A DNA stretch of 8,848 nt, taken from the NCBI GenBank assembly GCA_030628225.1, contig DAOVRJ010000093.1, forward strand, positions 1-8,848, in the 5' to 3' direction. Positions 1 to 6,321 of this stretch are shown in pieces. The first letter of the stretch is position 1. Every line of letters begins with the position of its first letter. The stretch comes from Candidatus Zixiibacteriota bacterium. Lineage in GTDB: Bacteria > SM23-81. Position numbers and translations under genes: made by a program. Below the pieces are notes generated by a model that was given only the letters and a program-made list of their open reading frames with translations, made no database searches and was not told the origin of the DNA.

Positions 1-264
1 ATGCTCGCCGTACAGGGCGCGGAAATCGCCTCGTTTTACCTGCTCCCAGAGAGGAGATAGGGTCTGGTAGGTGGCGACGGGAAAAGCCCGCTGGAATTCC
101 TCCCAGTCGCGGATCATCCCGGCTCCATGTTGATGACCGTACCGTCCCTGATCGTACCAGAACAACAGATTCCCCAGCACCCGTTCCTGCACCCTGCGGG
201 CATCCTTCAAGGCCCAGCGCCATGAGGCCAGAAGAGCTTCAAACGTTTCTCGGTGTTCGGACAT
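1..264 (-). CDS. GH3-like adenylate-forming enzyme, N-terminal part (cut by window edge)
   Basis: The reading frame runs from an ATG at 264 down to base 1 without a stop, giving the first 88 residues of a longer protein. The start has an AGGGG Shine-Dalgarno-like stretch a few bases upstream. Residues about 43-88 resemble the N-terminal part of the GH3 / auxin-responsive-promoter family: YGHQHGAG, then an acidic-aromatic stretch (WEEFQRAFPV), then TYQTLSPLWEQVKRGD, the usual 'yGk-HGf ... F...vPv..Y..l.p.ie....G' pattern. Family members activate a carboxylic acid with ATP; bacterial members have largely unknown substrates. The ATP-binding motifs lie outside the window, so activity cannot be judged. 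It follows the mscS-like gene on the same strand after 144 bases. A more distant acyl-adenylate or phenylacetate-CoA-ligase-like protein is the main alternative. Confidence 0.6.
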   Translation of the reverse strand, partial: MSEHRETFEALLASWRWALKDARRVQERVLGNLLFWYDQGRYGHQHGAGMIRDWEEFQRAFPVATYQTLSPLWEQVKRGDFRALYGEH

Positions 265-408
265 GATCGCCCCTGGAAAGTGATTCGTGGATCGGGATAT
301 CGCTGCTCGTAACAAGACCAGATCCCGGATCCTGGATTCTAAATGCTGTATGCTGGTTTGGAAGTTCGCGTTTGTCGTAAGTCGTGAATCGCATCTCGTT
401 CGCGCCCC

Positions 409-1224
409 CTACTCAGCGCCTGCCGAAACCATGTGCACCACCTGCTGCGGGAAGGGGATCTCGATGCCGTTCTCGTCAAAAGCTTCCTTGATCTTGCGGG
501 TGAGATCGCAGCGCACGGACCAATAATCCTCCCTTTTTGTCCAGTGGCGGACCAGGAGATTGACGCTGGAATCGGCCAGCTCAGAGACCATAATTTGGGG
601 AGCCGGGTCGGAGAGTATCCTGGTGTCTTCTTTGATCAGGCTCATCAGAACCTCTATTGCCTTTTGGATGGAAGAACCATAGCCGATGCCAACGGTAAGG
701 CTCAGCCTTCTGGTGTCATAAACGGAGAAATTCTTGATAATGTCCCCGTAGATCTTGCCATTGGGCACCAATATCTTGACGTTATCCGGGGTGGCCAGTA
801 CGGTATTAAATAGCTTGACATCTTTCACCGTACCGGCCACACCGGCGGCGTCGATAAAATCTCCGACTTTAAACGGGCGAAACACAAGAACCAGCACGCC
901 GGCGGCGAAATTGGACAACGAGCCCTGCAGGGCAAAACCTATGGCAAAGGTCGCGGCGCCCAATACGGCCACAAGAGAAGCCGTCTCCACGCCGAATTTG
1001 CCCAGCACAGCGATGATGACGAAGACTATGACCAAAGCATACGTCAAGTTCCCGGCGAAGGAGACGATAGATTCATCTGTTTTGGTCCTGGCCAACATCT
1101 TCCGCACGACCTTGCGGATGACGCCGGCCACGATGCGGCCGATGATCAGTATGAGGATGGCACCGATGACCTTCAGACCATAGACGGTGGCGAACTCGGT
1201 CAATTGCTCAATAACCCTTTCCAT
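409..1224 (-). CDS. mscS: MscS-family small-conductance mechanosensitive channel
   Basis: A 271-residue inner-membrane channel, close to the 286 residues of E. coli MscS. MscS channels open under membrane tension and release solutes on hypo-osmotic shock. Three hydrophobic segments are visible at about 15-37, 54-78 and 82-116. The third is the pore helix with the hallmark AIGFALQGSLSNFAAG (94-109) followed by VFRPFKVGDFI (114-124). The beta-domain then shows GVAGTVKDV (128-136) and the VPNGKI signature (153-158). By alignment the two pore-gate leucines of E. coli MscS (L105, L109) are phenylalanines here (F93, F97), a change seen in other family members. The ATG at 1224 is preceded by AAAGGAGG with 7-base spacing, which settles the start. 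It lies 52 bases after the DUF3078-like gene on the same strand, so the two are probably co-transcribed. Confidence 0.93.
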   Translation of the reverse strand: MERVIEQLTEFATVYGLKVIGAILILIIGRIVAGVIRKVVRKMLARTKTDESIVSFAGNLTYALVIVFVIIAVLGKFGVETASLVAVLGAATFAIGFALQGSLSNFAAGVLVLVFRPFKVGDFIDAAGVAGTVKDVKLFNTVLATPDNVKILVPNGKIYGDIIKNFSVYDTRRLSLTVGIGYGSSIQKAIEVLMSLIKEDTRILSDPAPQIMVSELADSSVNLLVRHWTKREDYWSVRCDLTRKIKEAFDENGIEIPFPQQVVHMVSAGAE

Positions 1225-1276
1225 AATAACCTCCTTTCGCTTTTGAGGGGGATTACACTGCGTTCCTCGGGTATGG

Positions 1277-2170
1277 TTAAATTAGCTTATAGGTCAGCCC
1301 CAGAGATAAGGTCTGCTTGAAACGTCCTCCCAGATCCACCTCCTTGTCATAGAGAAGCTGCATGTAGAGATTTACCATCAAGTACTTGGTGATGTCGGCC
1401 GTGAAGATATTCTCCCAGTTGACATCCGGGGACTTCCAGTATTCCTCATTGGGCAACCCTTTCAGCTCGTCCGCCTGGGAACTGAACAGGGCTTGAAAAA
1501 GGGTGATCTTGCTGGAGATAGTGATTTTTTCATCTGCCATAGGAGATTGAAACTCGCTGACGAATTCGATACCGCCATCGTTGGCAGTTTTGGTCTCCCG
1601 CCTTGCGTTCAGAGTATCTACCAGGACGTCGCGGTTTACATACTGCCTCAGTCCCATGCCCAGCCGGGCAGTCCACTCCCGCTTCTCCTTCTTGATCAGA
1701 ACCTTGATCGCTCCAAAGCTCTCGGTGAATTTGAGCGGATTGAGATAACGATCTTTCTGCGCGTCGCTGGCATCAAGAAACTGGCTCTCCAGCCTGCCGG
1801 CGGCGAAGGGATCTGCTAATCCACCCAGGGTGAAACTGAAAAGAGTCTCAAAATCGATGAGATCGGTGGATTTGTCCGGCCTAGCCCATCTCTTGGTCTC
1901 CCTGTTCTGGCTGTGGGTCTGGCCGAAGGAGAGCTTGAGAGTGTTCTTGTTGTGAACTTTAAGATGGAGCTGGTTCTCCACCAGAGAGTTGGAGTTGAAG
2001 GTCCAGGATAGAGCTCCGACTTCTCCGCCAGTCCAGTTATCGCTGTATGCAGTCTGGGTCATGGTCAGGTTAGCGTCCACGGACTTGGTCCAGGGGTCAG
2101 CCGCGGGGGCTGAGGCCATGGTCAGAATAAACGTAATGGTCATCACGACAACGGGTGTTCTCATTGGCAT
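1277..2170 (-). CDS. DUF3078-like secreted outer-membrane protein
   Basis: A 297-residue protein with an N-terminal signal peptide: basic start, hydrophobic core 7-19, likely cleavage in SAPAADP (20-26). The mature part is rich in alternating beta-strand patterns. It carries YSDNWTGGE (42-50) followed by a W/F/N-rich stretch, reminiscent of DUF3078, a family of predicted outer-membrane proteins found mainly in Bacteroidota; its molecular role is unknown. The last segment (LSLGLTYKLI) looks like a terminal beta-strand of a barrel. Two start codons, at 2170 and 2164, each lie exactly 7 bases after a GAGG in the doubled leader GAGGAAGAGGG, so the sequence does not decide between them; the second gives a more classical MRTP signal-peptide start. 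The gene sits between a small membrane-protein gene (76 bases upstream) and the mscS-like gene (52 bases downstream). The family call rests on motif resemblance only. Confidence 0.68.
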   Translation of the reverse strand: MPMRTPVVVMTITFILTMASAPAADPWTKSVDANLTMTQTAYSDNWTGGEVGALSWTFNSNSLVENQLHLKVHNKNTLKLSFGQTHSQNRETKRWARPDKSTDLIDFETLFSFTLGGLADPFAAGRLESQFLDASDAQKDRYLNPLKFTESFGAIKVLIKKEKREWTARLGMGLRQYVNRDVLVDTLNARRETKTANDGGIEFVSEFQSPMADEKITISSKITLFQALFSSQADELKGLPNEEYWKSPDVNWENIFTADITKYLMVNLYMQLLYDKEVDLGGRFKQTLSLGLTYKLI

Positions 2171-2246
2171 CCCTCTTCCTCAGGTGGTAGAGGATATTTT
2201 CTGCTGAGTAAAAAAGGCTTCACCTTTGTATAACCAGGGACTGTTT

Positions 2247-2597
2247 CTATTTAACTCCGCGTATGCACTTGCAGAACCCATGATAGTTGGCACAGATGCC
2301 ACCCATCAGACAGAATAGACCCCAAAAGAGGGGGCGGAAAAAGATGTGCGCCAAAATTGGCTTGGAGTAAGGTAAAAGATAGATACCCCAGGTGATCAAA
2401 ACGCACCCCAGCACGATACAGGTATGGCCGAAAACGATGAGGGCAACGCGATTCTGTCGCCAGCCTAAAAAACAGAGGGCACCGCCGATGAGAAAGGGGA
2501 CCAGGCCGATGAGGCCATTGCCGCTTATCAGTAAAAAAATCCCCAAAACGGTCAGAATGACCCCTAAAATAAAGCCGACAATACCACGTGGTCGCAT
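2247..2597 (-). CDS. Small four-helix membrane protein with Cys/His-rich C-terminus
   Basis: I do not recognise the family. The 116-residue product is almost wholly hydrophobic, with four candidate membrane helices at about 5-25, 28-46, 51-75 and 85-104 and short loops containing arginines (WRQNR at 46-50). It is unusually rich in cysteine (42, 60, 65, 96, 102, 109, 111). The C-terminal end groups C96, C102, H106, C109 and C111 within 16 residues, which could bind a metal or form disulfides; this is inference. The start is well supported by GAGGTGA about 5 bases before the ATG at 2597. The gene lies in the same direction as the DUF3078-like gene 76 bases downstream. A weak hairpin (AAAGG-TGAAG-CCTTT plus a short T run on the minus strand, about 2205-2225) between them may partly separate transcription. 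Confidence 0.7.
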   Translation of the reverse strand: MRPRGIVGFILGVILTVLGIFLLISGNGLIGLVPFLIGGALCFLGWRQNRVALIVFGHTCIVLGCVLITWGIYLLPYSKPILAHIFFRPLFWGLFCLMGGICANYHGFCKCIRGVK

Positions 2598-2627
2598 CTA
2601 TTCACCTCTTTAATATCCGCTAATCTC

Positions 2628-2648
2628 TTCAGCACCATGTTTGCTGAA
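2628..2648. promoter_or_regulatory. 7-7-7 dyad upstream of the small membrane-protein gene (possible operator)
   Basis: TTCAGCA (2628-2634) and TGCTGAA (2642-2648) are perfect inverted repeats with a 7-base spacer. The dyad centre is about 40 bases before the ATG at 2597, where a regulator could act on a minus-strand promoter. No convincing -35/-10 pair is seen, so the operator role is inference. Confidence 0.3.
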
Positions 2649-3003
2649 AGCTCGGAAAAAAGGCAGCGCGATTTCACCTCTCCCCCCACAATTTCCCCAA
2701 CACCCTGGCCACTAATCGGCACTTGGAGGGACGGTGATCCAGAAAGCTATCTGGTCTTTCAAGTGCTGAACCGCGATAAATCCGTGGATGACGATAATAA
2801 CGCCGTTTATAATCAAAAACAGATCATTGAAAATCCGTTTAACAGGTCTGCATCTCTTATCCCGGGTTTGAAATTACCCGTCACATACTGCGAATCCCTG
2901 AGGACACTGCGTTTTCCTTCACCCTTCTATTATCCGCGACGAACAGCATGCGTATAGTAAATAAATCAACTCCAGACAACAAGAGTTTTTCTCCATTCAC
3001 ATA
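2649..3003. other. Non-coding spacer with no supported gene
   Basis: About 355 bases between the dyad and the sigma-factor terminator. A plus-strand frame (2637-2957) has no Shine-Dalgarno sequence and a composition unlike a protein. On the minus strand an open stretch (2873-2712) encodes one hydrophobic segment (LIINGVIIVIHGFIAV) but has no ATG or GTG and no ribosome-binding site. I see no promoter, RNA gene or repeat that I can support. Confidence 0.5.
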
Positions 3004-3031
3004 CAAAAAGAGACAAGCACTTCAGTGCTCG
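3004..3031 (-). terminator. Intrinsic terminator of the sigma-factor operon
   Basis: Read on the minus strand, CGAGCAC-TGAA-GTGCTTG forms a 7-bp stem with one G-T pair (3031-3014), closely followed by TCTCTTTTTG (3013-3004). It lies about 60 bases after the TAA of the complete sigma-factor gene. On the plus strand the same hairpin is followed by CCCCTTTT, so weak bidirectional action is possible. Confidence 0.65.
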
Positions 3032-3089
3032 CCCCTTTTATACTGAAGTTCTGTTCTTTCTTCTGGGAATCAAAAACCTAACCGGATCG

Positions 3090-3920
3090 TTACTCCAGAT
3101 ACGGCCGAAGAACTCGGCTGCGGGAGATGTGACGGAGCCGGGAGATGGCCTTATTTCTGATCTGCCGTACGCGCTCACGGGTTAAATTCAGCCGATCCCC
3201 GATCTCCTCTAAGGTCATGGAATCTTCCCGTTCGATGCCGTAATAGTATTTGATCACCTGCGACTCGCGGGGATCCAGTGTATCCAGACTGGTCTTGACC
3301 TGAGAAACCAGGCTGTCCTTCCACAGGCTTCGATCTGGCGCCGGCTGACTGCTGTCTACCAGGAGGCTCTTGAGATCCTCCTTGCTGTCACTTCTCAACG
3401 GAGCGTCCAGAGAAAGGTACACTTTGGAGAGGGCCAGGGCACTGGATACGTTTTCCTCCTCGGTCCCCAGCTTCTTGGCCAACTCCGCACATTTGGGGTC
3501 TCTGTGCAGCTGCTGCTGCAAACGGCTGGACTCCCGCTGAATTTTATGCAGCTGGCCGATCTTATTCTGGGGCAACCTGACGATCCGGGACTGCTTAGCC
3601 AGCGCTGCCAGGATGGCCTGTCTTATCCACCAGACGGCATAGGATATGAATTTGAAACCCTTGGTGCCGTCAAACCGCTTGGCCGCCTCGATCAGCCCCA
3701 CATTGCCCTCGGCCACCAGATCTGCCAGGGACAAGCCCTGACCCTGAAACTGCCTGGCCACGCTGACGACGAAGCGAAGATTTGCCTCCACCAGCTTTTT
3801 CAGGGCCTCGCGATCGCCGCTCTTAATCTGATCGGCAAACTCGGCTTCCTGCTGGGCAGTGATAAGCGGCAGATCTTGTAAATCCCGCAAATACCGTTCA
3901 AATGCCCTTCGATCATCCAT
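3090..3920 (-). CDS. Sigma-70 family RNA polymerase sigma factor (complete, RpoD/RpoS-type)
   Basis: A 276-residue sigma factor directing RNA polymerase to promoters. Visible regions: 1.2 (about 5-35, FERYLRDLQDLPL), 2.1-2.2 (about 43-82, EANLRFVV and DLVAEGNVGLIEA, the core-binding helix), 2.3-2.4 (about 83-117, KFISYAVWWIRQ then RLPQN), region 3 (about 118-175, GQLHKIQRE onward) and region 4 (about 205-266). Region 4 has the region-4.2 helix-turn-helix TLEEIGDRLNLTRERVRQIRNKA. Region 1.1 is absent, typical of a short group-2 sigma rather than a full housekeeping RpoD. Q101 matches sigma70 Q437, while L104 replaces T440. The ATG at 3920 is chosen over the GTG at 3929, which would have GGAGG only 2 bases away; the ATG has GGTGG 5 bases upstream. 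The start overlaps the end of the truncated sigma gene by 8 bases (ATGGATGA), so translation is probably coupled. A terminator follows. Confidence 0.93.
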   Translation of the reverse strand: MDDRRAFERYLRDLQDLPLITAQQEAEFADQIKSGDREALKKLVEANLRFVVSVARQFQGQGLSLADLVAEGNVGLIEAAKRFDGTKGFKFISYAVWWIRQAILAALAKQSRIVRLPQNKIGQLHKIQRESSRLQQQLHRDPKCAELAKKLGTEEENVSSALALSKVYLSLDAPLRSDSKEDLKSLLVDSSQPAPDRSLWKDSLVSQVKTSLDTLDPRESQVIKYYYGIEREDSMTLEEIGDRLNLTRERVRQIRNKAISRLRHISRSRVLRPYLE

Positions 3921-4347
3921 GATAACCACCGCCTCCGCTTCCGAGACTGCCTGACCATTCTTGCCCCTGAGATTGTTTAACTAATGCCATCATGATGGTA
4001 TGTCTGACCCACCAGAGGGCGTAGGAGCGAAAACTAAGACCCTTGCTGCTGTTAAAATACTTGGCCGCTTCAACCAATCCCCGATTCCCCTCATCGATCA
4101 GGTCCTCCATAGATAGCCCATATCCCTGAAATTGCTTGGCGACTTTAACTACAAAGCTAAGATGGGCCTCCACCAATTCTCTCAAGGCCTGGTGATCGCC
4201 CTTTTTAATCTGTTCAGCAAGCATAGCCTCCTCCTTGGGAGATAGGAGTGGCAAATCTTGCACAAACTGCAGATATCGCTGAAATGCTCTGGGGTCATCC
4301 TTTCGGTCTCGTAATTCAACTATCTTGATTGCGGTTGTCTCAAGCAA
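3913..4347 (-). CDS. Truncated sigma-70 paralogue: regions 1.2-2.4 only
   Basis: A 144-residue protein whose residues 17-126 align with the start of the neighbouring complete sigma factor (67 identities in 112 positions by hand count). It keeps region 1.2 (AFQRYLQFVQDLPL), the core-binding region 2.2 (DLIDEGNRGLVEA, 82-94) and region 2.3 (FRSYALWWVRH, 106-116). It departs from the family straight after KQS (124-126) and ends in an unrelated glycine-rich tail (127-144) encoded by the ribosome-binding region of the next gene. Regions 3 and 4 are missing. Several conserved residues differ: the usual NLR is HLS (62-64), sigma70 Q437 is H116 and T440 is M119. The start is weak: TTG at 4347 with only AAGAG upstream and an in-frame TAA at 4357-4359. 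It may be a deletion-derived pseudogene or a functional half-sigma; B. subtilis RsoA shows that region-2-only sigma subunits exist. Confidence 0.75.
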   Translation of the reverse strand: MLETTAIKIVELRDRKDDPRAFQRYLQFVQDLPLLSPKEEAMLAEQIKKGDHQALRELVEAHLSFVVKVAKQFQGYGLSMEDLIDEGNRGLVEAAKYFNSSKGLSFRSYALWWVRHTIMMALVKQSQGQEWSGSLGSGGGGYHG

Positions 4348-4375
4348 TTTGGGCTCTTACCCCCGTCGTTGAAGA

Positions 4376-4450
4376 TCACTTTGTTCGCAGGGCGCGAGTG
4401 ATGTGACATCGGGCAATATTATCGAAAAAGTGCAGCTTAACCCTGACCAT
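4376..4450 (-). pseudogene. Remnant of a second HTH-TPR regulator gene (3' end only)
   Basis: On the minus strand this stretch reads in frame to ...DNIARCHITRALRTK and a TGA stop at 4376-4378. It matches the last residues of the intact regulator at 6322-6873 (EVARYHITRALRTK, then TAA). At DNA level 4386-4414 and 6332-6360 agree at 26 of 29 bases, including 17 consecutive bases. Upstream of the matching part the reading frame stays open to an ATG at 4450 but similarity fades. There is no helix-turn-helix and no intact TPR, so this is a tail fragment lying between the surface-protein gene and the truncated sigma gene. Confidence 0.6.
4386..4414. repeat. Left copy of direct repeat flanking the surface-protein gene
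   Basis: It shares CGCAGGGCGCGAGTGAT (4386-4402) exactly with 6332-6348 and matches 26 of 29 bases over 4386-4414 versus 6332-6360. The two copies are in the same orientation, 1,946 bases apart, and encode the same protein end (ARxHITRALR). Confidence 0.75.
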
Positions 4451-4499
4451 CTTTTTAGAACCGCTCAATTGATCATTCTGCTCAGTATAAATATGCTAT

Positions 4500-6245
4500 T
4501 TACCGCAGCAAAACCATCTTCCGTGTTCTAACAAAATCCGCCGACTGAAAATGGATAAAATAAACTCCGGACGGCAGGATTACATCTCGGCTGTCTTTGC
4601 CGTCCCATTTGATCTCATATTCGCCACCGGAAAAGGCTTCGTCGTATAACGTTTTAACCAATTGCCCCAGGCTGTTGAATATTACCAGTTTTACCTGCTT
4701 CAATTCTGATCCTGTCGTCGGGACGTCAAAACGGATGGTGGTTTCCGGGTTAAAAGGATTGGGATAATTGGGATAAAGTGCAAACTTTCCCGGTAATTCT
4801 TTGCTGGCGGTAATTGAGATTGTTTGGTGATAGGTGATAATCCCGCTATAATTGCGGTTTGCTAAACGGTAGTAGTAAGTTTTGCCGGCAGTTACATTCT
4901 GATCTACGAATTCATATTCATGGCCTTTGCTGCTGCTACCCTGTCCGCAAATTTGAGCAATTTGAACATAATCTTCGTTATCTTCACTGCGTTCTAACAG
5001 AAATGCCTCGTTGTTTATCTCCGATCCGGTCGTCCATTTGAGAGTAACCTGCCCGTTGCCGGCTATGGCAGTGAAAGAGGAAAGCTCGATCGGTAATGGA
5101 TTATCACCTGCATCACCAATTGAATACTGACTGAATTCTGTTACCCCTGTCCTGGAAAACGTTCTACTTCCAGTATCATGGGTATAATCGGAAGTTATAT
5201 CTGTCCAAGGGCTAACGGCATCTGCACGTTTTAGAAGATGAATAGCACCGGGAACGGTTATTCCCCCAATTCCACTGTAATCAAATACCACATCTGCAGT
5301 GACACTGCCGGTTTCCTCGATACCCCAAATAACATCTGAGCGATGAGTGATGCTGCCGGGGAAAGTTTCTCCGGTTACATCGCTGCTTCCATCACCGGTC
5401 TTGGAAAGGGTCAGATAGTTCGGAGGATCGCCGCCTTCGCTGATCGAAACCCGAACCTGCTGACCCGAAGCTCCGGCAGTTTCAGTCGTTCTGAAAACCC
5501 TTTCCCCCCCGTAAGCAGTACCTTTAGAATTTGTTGCATAAGCTCGCAGGTAATATGTAGTCGCCCCTGTTAAACCTGTAACAGAAGATGTAAAAACCCC
5601 TGTTCCAGCGCCGTCGCTGGTAAGAGAATCCAAGATAGTGGGACTTCCTGTTGTATTCCAGCAAACTCCGCGCACCGAGACCACATCTCCCCCATCGGAG
5701 GTGACATTGCCGCCGCAACTCGCTGTCGTGGTCGTAACAGCTGAAACAGCGGAGGTGGTCACCGTGGGAGTTGTGGCTGGACCTGTGTATGAGATATCAT
5801 CAATCAGTAAAGCTGTTGAACCAATAGCTGCATATAATTGGTCAATATTGTTCCAGTTCAAAACAAGCTGCTGGAATGTTGTAGTAATTACACCTGCAGG
5901 ATAGGTTTCACTGTAAATTTCAGAGCCATCACGATAGCCTTTTACATAAACCGTATAATTTGAACCGCCATAAAGTCTTACCCACATACTGGAGATACTG
6001 AACTCGTCTCCGCTTGCCAGGCCTAGCCGGCCCCCATTGGCCAGCATATACTTGGTACCGCTGTGCGCGTATCCGCTCAGGTTACCGAACCAGTTATTGC
6101 CGGTGATGTCCCAATCATATCCGTCTTCACTGAATTTCGTCTCACCTATGGTAACGGTTTCAAAACCCAGTTCGTGGGCAGGGGCAGAGGTTGAAAAAGC
6201 TACCATGGGTATCAGCATGAAAATGACAGCTACAGTCTTTTTCAT
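4500..6245 (-). CDS. Secreted surface protein with fibronectin-like domains and T9SS sorting domain
   Basis: A 581-residue exported protein. Residues 1-24 form a Sec signal peptide (MKK, hydrophobic core, cleavage near SAPAHE). Residues about 26-155 are a beta-rich, possibly ligand-binding N-terminal domain ending in LLIDDISYTG. Residues about 160-254 form a threonine-rich fibronectin-III-like domain with the familiar RGVCWNTTGSPT and TTYYLRAYATNSKGTAYG. Residues about 262-380 are a further beta-rich domain ending in EFSQYSIGD. Residues about 385-480 are a second fibronectin-like module (LSSFTAIAGNGQVTLKWTT ... KTYYYRL). Residues about 487-581 are the type A sorting domain with YPNYPNPFNPETTI, GQLVKTLY and LPSGVYFIHF. 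T9SS substrates are exported across the outer membrane and often surface-attached; no catalytic motif is seen, so adhesion or matrix binding is inferred. The start is firm: GGAGGAAAGGAGGAAAGG directly precedes the ATG at 6245. It follows the HTH-TPR gene after 76 bases and is bracketed by a direct repeat. Confidence 0.88.
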   Translation of the reverse strand: MKKTVAVIFMLIPMVAFSTSAPAHELGFETVTIGETKFSEDGYDWDITGNNWFGNLSGYAHSGTKYMLANGGRLGLASGDEFSISSMWVRLYGGSNYTVYVKGYRDGSEIYSETYPAGVITTTFQQLVLNWNNIDQLYAAIGSTALLIDDISYTGPATTPTVTTSAVSAVTTTTASCGGNVTSDGGDVVSVRGVCWNTTGSPTILDSLTSDGAGTGVFTSSVTGLTGATTYYLRAYATNSKGTAYGGERVFRTTETAGASGQQVRVSISEGGDPPNYLTLSKTGDGSSDVTGETFPGSITHRSDVIWGIEETGSVTADVVFDYSGIGGITVPGAIHLLKRADAVSPWTDITSDYTHDTGSRTFSRTGVTEFSQYSIGDAGDNPLPIELSSFTAIAGNGQVTLKWTTGSEINNEAFLLERSEDNEDYVQIAQICGQGSSSKGHEYEFVDQNVTAGKTYYYRLANRNYSGIITYHQTISITASKELPGKFALYPNYPNPFNPETTIRFDVPTTGSELKQVKLVIFNSLGQLVKTLYDEAFSGGEYEIKWDGKDSRDVILPSGVYFIHFQSADFVRTRKMVLLR

Positions 6246-6321
6246 CCTTTCCTCCTTTCCTCCAAAGTCTTGGACGGCTTTATGAACTTCTAACCCTTAC
6301 TCTTGTTCCCTCGTGAAAAGT

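Noticed and set aside
265-408. Terminator or small gene between the channel gene and the GH3-like gene
   Set aside because: A weak stem (CCAGATC-CCG-GATCCTGG with a bulge) occurs near 319-336 but no T run follows on the minus strand, and no frame with a start signal is present.
2637-2957. Plus-strand open frame of 106 codons in the spacer
   Set aside because: No Shine-Dalgarno sequence, its ATG lies inside the dyad, and the composition has no domain or membrane pattern; it is best explained by chance.
3913-3990. Sequencing frameshift as the cause of the sigma truncation
   Set aside because: No frame after KQS restores the expected region 2.4-4 sequence. The next in-frame homology is already the start of the second sigma, so about 170 codons are truly missing rather than shifted.
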